A stretch of DNA of 64,000 nt from Hemicordylus capensis (lineage: Eukaryota; Chordata; Lepidosauria; Squamata; Cordylidae). Positions 11,055-23,100 of the stretch are shown piece by piece. A program made the position numbers and the translations under genes. The DNA is taken from the NCBI RefSeq assembly GCF_027244095.1, contig NC_069658.1, positions 416,604,687 to 416,668,686 of the forward strand, given 5' to 3'. Each line of letters opens with the position of its first letter. Within the stretch, counting starts at the first letter, position 1. The notes under the pieces are model-generated. The model saw only the letters and a list, made by a program, of their open reading frames with translations, had not been told where the DNA came from and made no database searches.

Positions 11055-11127
11055 TTAAGGGAAGTCAGCTGCCAGACTGTTCAGAAATTGTCTTGAAAAA
11101 TAAATTCCTTCAAGGTAATGGAGAAAT
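11055..11127 (-). CDS. ATAD5: ATAD5 exon 23, C-terminus and stop
   Basis: Starts after TTTTTCAG and ends with TAA at 11055-11057. It encodes FLHYLEGIYFSRQFLNSLAADFP after a split arginine. The human protein also ends in LAADFP, which fixes the end of the gene. Confidence 0.93.
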
Positions 11128-14100
11128 CTGAAAAATAAAAATTTAGAACTTTTAAAAGAAATTTGGCAGGAATTCAGCATGTAATGTGACTAAACTATGA
11201 CATCCACTTGACCATTTCCCAGCCAGGATATTTAATGCATTCTCCCCCCCCCCCAAGTTTATATCACTTTGAAACACTTATTGCAGTTTATGGGAGCTTA
11301 CCTTCTTTTTGTTTTCCCTTGTTCTTTCTGTTTCTCCAACTTACAGATGTTGCGGAGAGTAGGCAGATATTCCACTATGCTGGCTTGTCTGCTACCAAGA
11401 TGTAAAGAAGTTTGATTGGAAAATACAGTTTTGATTGTTTCCAGTCTCTTCTGTGCTTTATGGTGGATGCTGGGGCGGAATAAAAGCAGACATTATTTCT
11501 TTTCTCCATTATAGTTTAATGAAAAGAATTAGTTCTGAAGATGCTAAATTTTATGTATGCCCATTGCCCACACAACCTGCAATCAAATGTTATAGTGTTA
11601 AACCACTGTCATTTGATTCCTAACACTTTAGGAGCCAATTCTGGTCATATTCATGCCCTTGCATGACTCAGATTGTGGCTTTACATTAGCATCCACTTAT
11701 AATCCAACATTCCTTAAATATATTGTAAGTAGTTTTAAAGTTACTTTTAACGTGTAGTTAAAACTTCAAGCTTAGAGTTGAAGGGCCAAACTACACAAAA
11801 AAAAAATCAAAGCATTATTAGCTCGGACAGGCTTGGTTTTTAAAGTTTAATAGTAGGCAAGTCAGGGGTAGGGGTGTGTGTGTGGTGGGTTAGGATTAAA
11901 GCCCCAGAAAAAAGTTGCCCCCATCCCAATCTAGCTATTAATTAGGGAGAAAATAAGGCAATCGGGGCTAGTAAACACTTTTAAGTTTCACATATAGTGA
12001 TGTGTAGTTCGATGTTTAAGATTACCAATTTACTAGACCCCTCCAAATCAAGCCCAAATCCCATTTAAATCTGGGGTTAAACTCAACATCTCACCGTGGA
12101 TACAGATTGTTTTGCAGTTCTCAGAAACACAAAAATTCATTCAACTGATCACATCGTAAGTTCAGGAACAAAGTACATTACTGATATGTTAAACTACCTT
12201 GCAGTAGTAAAACAGCAATGAGGTTAATGAAATATGGTGGGTGAGTGAGAAAGGCTAAAACTAAATGCAGCAGTGGCAGACTAAGCTTTTCAATAAGGGA
12301 GAAGCCATAGCTCCATGGCAGAGCACATAGTTTACATGCAGAAGGTCCCAGGTTCAATCTTTAGTATCTCCAGATGGTGCAGAGAAAGACCCCTGCTTGA
12401 AAGCCAGGAGAACCGGTTTCAATCAATCAGTGTAGACAATACTGACCGAAATGGACCCACTGTCCGATTCAAAAGCTTGCTGCATGCATTCAAATATGGA
12501 TCTGCCCCAATCACATACAGAACAGGGTGCGGTTTAAGGATAAATGCATGGCAAGGGGGCACTAAACCCACCCTTTGCCTGCATCTTGCCTTCTTGCAAT
12601 CTTACCCCCTGTGCACTTTTATTTCAGCCAAAATAAAAACGACTGAGCAAATGGCTGGTAGAGGGGAGAGCCATTCTGCAGGAAGAAGGTTCACAACGGT
12701 CTTCATTTGCACAATCCTTTTACTCTTAAAATAGCTCACCTTCTCCTTTTCTATACAGTTTCAGAGCAGATCCACATCTGAAAGATGTATTGAGAGCTAG
12801 TTTCAGACTCAACTGGGCTATAATAATCAGGCTGGGAAATACTAAGTGTGCTTAGTATATAGATGATGTTACTGAGCCTGTTTTTTTAAATAGATGCTAC
12901 TATGTGGTGGGTTTTTAAAAAAGTTTAATTAGCCTTAATCAATCCAGTCCTCCTCTTTTCATCCCCTCTTTCTCTTCAGCTTGCTGTCTACTCTCTTTCC
13001 CTGTGAAGCTCTCTCCTCACAAGAGCTGAATTCCTCCTTCCTAGGTTAGGGTCTGCTTCTCGATTCTTTGTTCATTTATTAAACAGAGGAATTGCTGAGA
13101 AGCCCCACTTTTGTTTCCAGTATCTTGCTCCCTCTCTTTAGCCCCGCTAGAATCCCTCTTTTTCCAAATTCTCCATTCAAGGAAAAGCATTCTCCAGAAC
13201 CCTTGTGTCTTCCCCTGCTCCTCCTGCTGTTGCTCAGAGTTCCGCCAATTCCCTGCCAGTGTAGGTAAACTCCTTTCAGTCAGTCAGTCTTTTAATCCTG
13301 TCACTCTTCTGCTGTTTCTGTCTCTTCCCAGATCCACATCCACACCCCTCCTTTTCTGCCCTCAACCAAATCATTTCACCATAGCTCAAGTAACTCATTT
13401 CTCTTGCTCCAAAGTCTCTATGCTGCCTTGCTTTCTCATTAAGTATCATTAGCTTCCATATTAGTCTAGGAGTCCCATCCCCGAGCTCTGTGATCTAAGT
13501 GGATTTCATTGCATTGCTGTTGTCAAAGGGAATGGCTTATTTATCTCTAATTCCCTCACTGTTTCATGATTATAGCCAACTCCCCCAAGTTAAAGCATTG
13601 TGTACACTTTAATTCTTCTTAATCAATATATTATTGTTCATTGGCAGTTTGCCTGGCCTTCCTTTGTACCAATGCATAGGTGAATCCCCTTGGTTCAAAA
13701 GATCCCATAGACACATGCCCTCCCGCAACACATCCCATAACACCAGCCAAGATGTAGGCCAGTGACTTTTGAGCTTGAGCCAAACTTCTTTGGGCTCAAC
13801 ATAGGGTGTTTATGCAAGCAGACTCTCTCATTCACTTTAACTCTAGGGATACTTCTGTGCCTACTGTATCTACCTGAATCCAAGACTAGGTTTTTCCCAA
13901 GTTCTTTGATACTATAAATTGGGGAGTTGTCTTGGGTATGTTTCCTACATTGAAATAAAAGGGGGAGCCCTTGCTCAATCTTGCATTTTCCAAATGCATC
14001 GAAACCTACATCCAGAAAGGTCACCATCAGAGCCATCTGGAAGGAAGTAATCATCTATTAGGAGGGCCAAATTTGGGACATGGCACAGCTTTGGAAAACA

Positions 14101-17100
14101 CAAAACAGAACATTTCAAACAACTGGGGATGTTCAAAAAATGCTTTGTGCATGTCCTAAGCAGCGGGAAGTGGTACCTTTAAGGAAGAGGCAGGCCGGCC
14201 CTACCTGCTTCTCTCGTGAGCTGCCGCTGCCCCTGCCCCATCATAGAGCTGTCGTACTTCCAAGTTAACTTAAAAGCAGCAGCTGTACAGCTGTCCTTTT
14301 TCAAACACCATGCCGATAGGATGCTGTTCCCAGCAGCCCTCGTGTGGCGCTGGCATGCAAATGGTGCTGACGCCATTTTCATGGTCAGCAACACCATGCT
14401 GACCACGCAAATGGCATTGGCGCATGTGTCGATGCCATTCATGTGTTGACGCAGTGCAAGGGCTGCTGGGAGCAGCATCCCATCGGTGCAGCGTTTTAAA
14501 AAGGACAGCAGCATGGCTGCTGCTTTAAAGTTAATGTTGAAGCACGACAGTGCCGCGATGGGGTGGCGACCTGTCTACTTTCTTTTTAAATGGAGCCCCT
14601 CTCCCCGCGTCCAACCATTTCGGCTGCAGGAGCCTGAATAGTTTTGGTGCCCCTCCAAAGACACTGAAATTATTCGGGCACATCCCTAGAAACAACTTGT
14701 ACCTCCACTCGTACTACACCACATTAGTCACAGACTGCTTAACACACTAAAAAGGGTACCCCTTTATCCAACCCACATCAATAGTATTTTGACCTTACCT
14801 GGAATTAGCAGTTAACTGCCCAAAATATAAATTGGTGCAGTCTCTTGAAACATGGAGGGTAAGTTCTTCCAATTCATCCTTCCCAAGAGTTCTACCAGAG
14901 TTCAAGCAGCTTCCCATGGTTTTAGAGCATTTATTAAAACTTAGTGCTTCAATAGTTGCTTTCAGTTCACTAGAGCTTTGGGAGCTCCACCAGTCATGAT
15001 GCTCCATACTAAACTCATCGGACACACCATTTTTGGTCTTTCCTTTAGTCCAAATACACTCCCCATATTTACAAGATTTTGATCTTAGAGTTGTGCGGCT
15101 GAAACAACAGTCTAAGAAAGACATATTCTCCACAAATTCAGTTAATGAGTTTAGACACTGGAATGCAAGCGCACAGCCTTTTCTTCTTCCTGGTGTTCCA
15201 CCGCTGGGTGTCACTGTGCTATTAGTCACAGCTTTCAACCCATGTTTTTCTTCTTCTAAGTGTGATGGAGGCGTGTCTGACAGCATAGTAATGAAACCAG
15301 AATAGTTTAATTCACTCTCAAATAAATCACTGTCATCCAGTAATCTCAGATTTCTCAGGCACTTTGTCTGTTTAGTCTTTTTCACAGGACTAATTTCCTG
15401 CAAGCAGTCACTGTCAAGGGGGTTGCCATTTGAAGAATTTTCTCTAATCATATCAAGTGTAGGCTTAGCTATTTGTGTTGGTTCTGCGAGTATATTAACT
15501 GGTAAAGGTAAAATGAATTCAAGATTATTATATATGAAGTCTATATTCCTCATCTGAAATTCTGTGAGCAGATGTGTCAGCTTACTCCATTCTTCTTCAG
15601 TTGTGATTTCATGCTGCAAAAAAATGGAATGATTTTACCTTTTGTGAAAATGATCTTTTTTGTTCTCTCTCCAAAATATTTTTCAACCACCACCACATAT
15701 GTTCAGATGAATGGCCCAATGCTTGTTTTTTCCATCCATGATGTTTGTATAGAACTACTTTACAACAGCATGCTAACCTGAAAGGGATCTAATGGATACT
15801 GACTCACACCTATAAAAACTCATTGCTTTTTTTTTTTAGTCTAAAAATACTCAGAACTACTCTATGGTATTCCATTTTAGGTTAATAATGCTTTCAGGGA
15901 ACTGAGTATTGAAACTGAGGTAGTGAATGGGCAAAGGTATGTGAATAAGAAAATATTGTATTGATAACTATATTACAGTCCATTTTCTGCATACGAAGAT
16001 AGCCATAGGTCTACATCCAAATTAAGAGTTACATGTGGTGAATGCTTCTGCACGCATGCAGAAGGGAGGGACGGTTTTTGGTAATCTCCCCGTTTCCTCT
16101 GTAGCCTTCTATGCCTTCCAAAAACATGTCTCTGAGGTTCCTGCAACCCTCAGGAACATATTTTTGGGAGGCACAGGTAGCATCCTAAAAAATAACCCCT
16201 CCTCTCCATGCATGCACAAAAGCATTCCCCATATGCATTCATATGGATATAAGCCAAAGTAAATCAGTATCAGTCAGCACTTGGGTAACTGTCATGTATC
16301 TGCGTAAACATACCTTAAGAAATGAGAACAAATCTTCTGAAGGCAAAAGAATGTTTTTAAGGCCAAGCAAATTCTCAAAGCAACCACTATCACATTTTGG
16401 TAGACTGTTCACAAGAGGGGGACTAGCCTTACTAGTCTTGGAGCTCCTTGGTTCTTCAGTGCAAGTAATTTGCTTTGTACCATCTATCTTGTTCTCTTCA
16501 CCTAAACAAAAGGCATTTCAAATTGAATTCATTCAATGATAAAGTGTGACAGTTTGAAGCATGTCTATTACTTTTTTTTTTAATTTTGCAGAATAAAAGG
16601 TTTCTTGTATAGATTTTGAAATATATTTTCCCCAGGCTCAGAATTTCTTCTCTCTATGCTATCCTCACTCATTTGTTGACTTCTAATAGATTATTAGAAA
16701 GTAGTTTCCTTTTGATGTAGCTCCCATTTAATAACACATACTAATTGCATGCTATCATTCATTTTACCGCCCCAGTTCTGCCATTTATCAACACTTCCTT
16801 ACACATATGGTTTAGACCTGTCCAGTTATCGTACCATTTTGGTCTGAAATTCATAAGGTAGTCAATATGACATTGCAGTTATCATTGTCTGTTAAGGACA
16901 TTCATGTTTTACTGGGGTATATCCCCAACATATGGAATTTAGCACTACATCAAGAACTGTGGATTCTCCATGCTTGAGGTGTTGCCAAAAGAATTATAAC
17001 ACTGGAAGGACAAGTTTACTCCCGAATTACAACTTTGGATTGCTATGTGTTCTTTGTTTGGATTTGAACTGTGGTTTCTCACCCCAATCGCCAAGGTAAA

Positions 17101-20100
17101 GAAGAATTCTTGGTTATTTGGTCAAACTTCAGTGAACTTTTTTGTTCTTTGACATTAGTCAAAGATCCCTGAAGAAGGTGGTTGTTATTTTTTAAGTCCC
17201 TTTTTTCCTCTCTCTTCTTTCTTCTCCTGCATTGGTTGTATCCTATCATGTTAAGCTGTGTTAAAGGATCCCCGCCCCACCCCCATTTTCCTTTCTTTTT
17301 AAAGTTATATTTACATGTATTATTATCATGCTTGATTATGTCTGTATATTGTAACCTTACTGCAATAAAGGAAAAAGGAGGGAGGGACATTTCCATTCAG
17401 CTTCATCTCCCTGTTTCATTCTGTTTTTTATTCCATACTTCTCTCTGCCACAGGACCTGTCTAGATAGATTACAAGACATCTCTAATCTTAAATTTACAA
17501 TCTGCATTGCAAGCTATGCAACAGTATTGTAAACTAAAACTGTCCAAACTTCTTGTTCAAAGTACGAAAAAACTGTTCGGAGTTCTATGAAGCTGGAATT
17601 TTTAAAAAACTATTTTAATTGGGTCATACTCACTGTGCAGTACCATAGTTTTTTCTTTCAAGAAGCCACCACCACTTCTAACCCAGAACTGTAAATGGAG
17701 AATGCTTTGCCTGATGTCACAGTTATTTGCAGCTAATAAAGCAGCAAAGTCTCTTATATCTGTTCTTAAATTTTCAGCCAAACAAAGAACCTGGAGATAG
17801 CTTGCAATGTTTATCTAAAGGAAAACAAATTAGAAAATTAACAATACCATGAAAAGTCACAACAAAAGAACACTATTGTACATGGAACGGAGCATTGGTT
17901 CACTTACCATAAAGGCTTCTTCTGGATGCTGGAATCAAGAACATCTCTATGGGTTATCCCCCAAATGCAGGGGCGTAACTATAATAAGGCAAGGGGAGAC
18001 AGGTTCCATTGCCTTGGGGGGGCCCCCAGAGGCAAGTCACATGACTGACTCCCCCAGCCGTGCACCCGCCCGGCTTCCTTCAGTTGTATTCATCCTCCGA
18101 AACTGATGTGAGAGTTAAGACCTGGAGCTACCAGAACACCAAGTCTTTCTCTACTACCATTAAATGATTTGCATCGTCCACAATTTACAAAACCTTTAAA
18201 AAAAATTATATACATATGAATTTTACTATGCTTTTTGTTACCACTATTCAGCCTCATTTAAGATTTGTTTACTTCATGAGCTCAGCTTCAGTGAGGGGGG
18301 TGCATTTTAAAATCTTGTATCTGGGCCCCCTCCAACCTTGCTACGCCCCTGCCCACACGTGCTCCAAGGCAGGACAATTTTGATTAGCTAAATACATACC
18401 TACTCGAGCCTGAGAGAGATAGCCCTGCCCCAGTTCTTTCTTTCCTCTGTAGCTCCAGGCAGCTCCAAAATCTTCTTCTAAATCTTTCTAAGTATTTTCA
18501 CACATTGCCTATGCCCCTGCTAACTTGGCAAAGAGGCACTCTTTAACATGGTGATTCTCTTTATTTAGTAGGGGGAGAGTAACTGGCCCTATCCATCCCC
18601 AGCACAGTACCCCCAGTGACTGTTGCTGGTGTCTGTCTTGTGTTTCTCTTTAGATTGTGAGCCCTTTGGGGACATAAGAACATAAGAACAGCCTTGCTGG
18701 ATCAGGCCCAAGGCCCATCTAGTCCACCATCCTGTTTCGCACAGTGGCCCACCAGATGCCCCTGGAAGCCACAGGCAGGAGTTGAGGGCATGCCCTCTCT
18801 CCTGCTGTTACTCCCCCGCAACTGGTACTCAGAGACATCCTGCCTTTGAGGCTGGAGGTGGCCTGTAGCCCTCCGACTAGTAGCCATTGATAGGGATCCA
18901 TCTTATTTATTTATTATTTCTCTGTGTGAACCACCCTGAGCCATTTTTGGAAGAGCGGTATAGAAATCGAATGAATTAAAATAAATTCCCAATGCCAGAT
19001 GCCTTCACTGAGGCAGTTAAGCAAGAATGGCTACTGCGAACCAATATTATTCTTTCCAGCAGGAACTGTTGGATTTATTGAACACACCACCCACAGATGC
19101 ACCAATTGTACAATTAATATCAGGATCTTTGGTCCCTAGGGACGGAGAAGCCATCCAAAGATCCTTCAGAAAAAAATGCTGAATTTGCACTGAGAAGGGT
19201 GCACGATAACTTTCCCCAACATAGAGATGTCCTTGACCCCAGCATCAGAGAAGGAAACTGTTTCTAGCACTGTCAAGCCTACGTCCATGATAAAGCTGTC
19301 GTTTAGTACTATTCATATTAGCTAAATATGGAACAATGTAAATGCATAACTTCTTGAAAATATTCAAATGATTAAGAGTTAATTCTGCTATGTGCTACAT
19401 TATTTTTAAAGCATTGCTATGATTCCAGAGCTCTCATGCAACAGCAGCAGGACAAACTGTTCCTTGAACGATTTTGAGACTTATGCACATTGCACAACAT
19501 TCCAGCACACACTGTTTCTAAACACCATAAACAACTACAGCATAGATTAGGGATGTGCTTGGAACACGATTCGGCTTCCAAATCATGGCACAATTCCTTT
19601 AAAAACATGGAGTTACCCAGCCCCTTCAACGTGAAGGAGAGCAGGCCCATCCCCCCTGCTCCTCCATTTTCTGCCACCTCCATACTGGTGGTGCTCCCCT
19701 GCCCCCAGCTATGCGTACACGCGGGTGGTGCTCTCTCACCCAACAGCCTGGGGGACCATGTGCGCAGGCTGTGTGTGTGCTGGTGTCACATGCAGGCTGC
19801 TGGGGAGAGTGCCGCCAGTACGGAAGCTGCGGTGAGCAGAGGAGGAGCAGGGATGGACCTGCTCTCCTTCCTGTTAAAGGGGCTGGATAAGCCCTCAATT
19901 TTAAAGGAATTGTGTCAACAATCAGAAGCCGAATCACGTTTTGGCACATCCCTAGCATAGATGGATGAGGGACAGGTGCACAGCAGAGAAGCTGGTAGCA
20001 AACTGGATCAAATCTGAAGCAGTATTAGCCAGTAGACACAGCCTAAAAAGTATTACATATTTTTCAAGTAAGGAATCAGCTTATACAGATGAAGTATATT

Positions 20101-23100
20101 TTGGTTCATATGAAAAGTCATTTACAGTAATTCACAAATTGTTTCTGTGCAATAGTGAAATTTCTTGAGTGAATGCTAGGATGTATAAAATTCATAAATC
20201 TACAAATTAAACTGTAGTTGCAATATTAGCCTATTTTCTCTACTAAATTTTTAAATCAGGGTATCCTATAGTCCAACATTGAAAGTCTTACCAAAGGCGG
20301 TACATTGAAGGTGATTTCTTCAAAGCAGCCATCAAATATTAAACTAAATGATGGATCTGTTTAAAAAAAAAAAAAGATTCATAGTTAGGGCTTTGAAAAC
20401 CTGACCATTTGTGAACAATTTTTCCTTGTCAAGAAGGAGAGCCTCAAAATACCTCAAAGTTAATATTAAAATGGAGCCCTTGGAAATACAAATTAGAACT
20501 GGAAAAAAGGAAAGGAAGATGAGGGAACAGAGAGAAGGCAAACCCACCTGCAATGACTCCCTACTAAAACAGATCCTGAATTTAGTAAACAGAAACTTAA
20601 GTTACTCTGGCCTGCATCAAACAGACCCAAGGGCATAAGGAAAACCACCAGAAGCACTGCTCTGCCAACACTTGCACGAGACAAAGTCTCCTTGCACAAG
20701 TGCTAGCGGAAGATGCCACTCAGTTCTACAGCAGAGGATGATCACAATCTTCTGCTGCAACAAGAAAATAGCTCAAGTAATTCACAAATAATGACTGGCT
20801 ATATCTGAAATCCACATTCTCTCATTCAGAATAACTGTCCCAGTTTTTCTAATGTGTCCAGAATCTCTAGCTGCAATATAGCCTTAACTGAAACACTAGC
20901 CAAGCTGTACATTTCCTGAAGTATTTTCTTAAAGATTTTAAACTGTTCTCTTAATGAAACTCCAAAATGGAATTTTAAACCAGATGTTCATCATGATTTT
21001 AAAACACCAACAAGATATTCAGATTCATTCATTTATTTTAATCAATACTGCTCACCATTGGTTGTAAGAATAACAGGTCTCTTTGTAGTGGTCATGAATG
21101 TCTTTATTGCATTTAGAAAACCAACATCTTCATCAAATATTATATCAACCTGTGAGAAATTGAAGATCTTTAGTCCTATTACTGCAATACAGCTCTTATC
21201 TTTGATTTCCTTTCCTCTTAAAATTCACTCAAATCTAGTATTGCAAAGGTTATTTAGATGTCTAGTTATTTAGAGTTCAAAATATATGCCACACTATGAC
21301 ATATGCAATATGACACCCAGATTAGAGTTGCACTAGCACAATGAGAAAAGCTGTGCCCACAAAAGGAGTTTGTGGAGCTGTAGGATATTAAAGTGCAGAG
21401 GGAAGCAGCACAGCTGGTAGTGCCACCAGAGCACTTATGCAACCAAAGTCAAGAAAACAGGATGTGCAAAACATTGCATGAGTGCAATGCTAGTCTAGAA
21501 CAGAAGTTTTTATCATTACAGAATTACCTTGTGTTACATCCGTGCACTAGACTGGATGTTGGTCTTTATATTTAAAACATTTGAACTGTTAAATATAGCA
21601 TTTCCGACTTAGAACATGTGCCATTCTAGACAAAATCAAGCAATTAAGGATTTAGAACAGAGCCTACGCTTAACAATAGGGAGAACCACCTATATGGCAA
21701 ACAACTTCCTAAAGGGCATTTTGTTTATTATGGTTTGTTGTTGTTTTTTGCTTTGCTCCACCACAGGGATGTCAAATGCTTCCAGTGTGGCTCTGATTCA
21801 GGTCAGTCAAGGCTTGGTAACAGATGTATCACACCTGAACCAGTTTCCGCTGCAGTTCATGCGGGAAATTGTAAGAATTCAAATTATAATCCTGATTTGC
21901 AAAGTTGGAGGGAGCAAGTTATGATGTGGTATAGTGCTTCACCTCCAACTAGGAGTTAGCCATAACTACGATCAAGCATCAATGCCTTAATATGCATATT
22001 CTGCACTGTCAGGGGCCCTGCAGACTTAATAGTCTAGACATTCCACTTAGTTATGGACCTCACTGTTGTAGCCTCACAAATCTCACAGGGTTGCTGTGAG
22101 ACTTAAAGGCTGCTGATTTCCTTTTAGGGGAATGGCTCCAGAAATTTTGGCTTGATTTGGTAGCTAGCTGAAACTTGTGGTCTTCACCAACCCTGCTCCT
22201 TCCCTGTTCCTCACATCACACTGAACTTCAGGGGCATTTGGAAAGCAGTGAGACTTCTCACTGCTTTCCAAGTGCCTCTGAAGCCTATGTAAGGTCAGAG
22301 AGGATTCCTCATCTGATTAGAACAATGTTCTTGTTACTTGTCACCTGGCAAAGGCATCTATGAACCCTTATCCAGGTATACAAATGTAACAAACAAAGGT
22401 AGCAGGCCTTTGTTTGTGTCTGCTAGTTTTCTGTCCTTGGAGAAGGCAGAAGACAGAAAGAGAAATACAGAATGCATAACAGTCCTCCAAGACACTGGTT
22501 TTACATGTTTATAAACCATTACTCCTTCTGGCTGGGAGAAATGAGTGCACTACATCTAGTTTCAGCTGGACCTGTGTTTCATCTCGTTTCAGCTGGTCAC
22601 CCATTTTGTTCAACGGAGATTGTCCAATAATGGATTAAGTTCTATTCAGCATAAATAAAGCTCTGGTCCAGTTTTTGCTTTGTTTGATTCCCTGCATTGG
22701 GGAAGGGGTCGTGAGCGGAGAGGAGGTTAAAGCTGGCAGTAGCTAGCACAGAGCTGCCCTGTATACTTAACATTGTTACATAGTTGTGCCTGGAAAAATG
22801 TCTAGGGTTGTAGCCTCAACTTGTACTCCATGAATGGAACTTCTTGGGAACAGAAGCACCTCTTTTGGGCACCATTCCCTTCTGTGAATGGAAGAAGTTC
22901 TGTTCATGGAGCACACAAGGTTAGGATACAACCCTATCTTTGTATTCTAATTACATTATACTATGCAACCATTGCCATCAGGCTGCAGCAGAGGGTGAGG
23001 CAAAGAAGCAAAGCTCCTCCATTGGCCTAAGGAGAACCAACTGCCTTCTGGATGCTTCCCTCCAAGAACTTTTTCATTTTTTTTCTTTTTTTAAAGATCG

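Larger units (their letters stand above)
11470..14798 (-). other. ATAD5 intron 21
   Basis: Apart from the SINE at 12297-12480 and the hAT-type element at 14123-14689, I see no repeat I can name. A stretch at 13860-13940 (acctgaatccaagac, then gttgtcttgggt) looks like a decayed inverted-repeat DNA element. A CT-rich stretch covers about 12940-13400. Confidence 0.5.

Noticed and set aside
12315-12734. 139-residue open frame on the + strand
   Set aside because: Its first third is a tRNA-headed SINE and the rest has no recognisable protein features.
21616-21959. Frame with a CFQCGSDSGQSRLGNRC stretch, zinc-knuckle-like
   Set aside because: Cysteine spacing does not fit a CCHC knuckle and nothing else in the region supports a gag-type gene.
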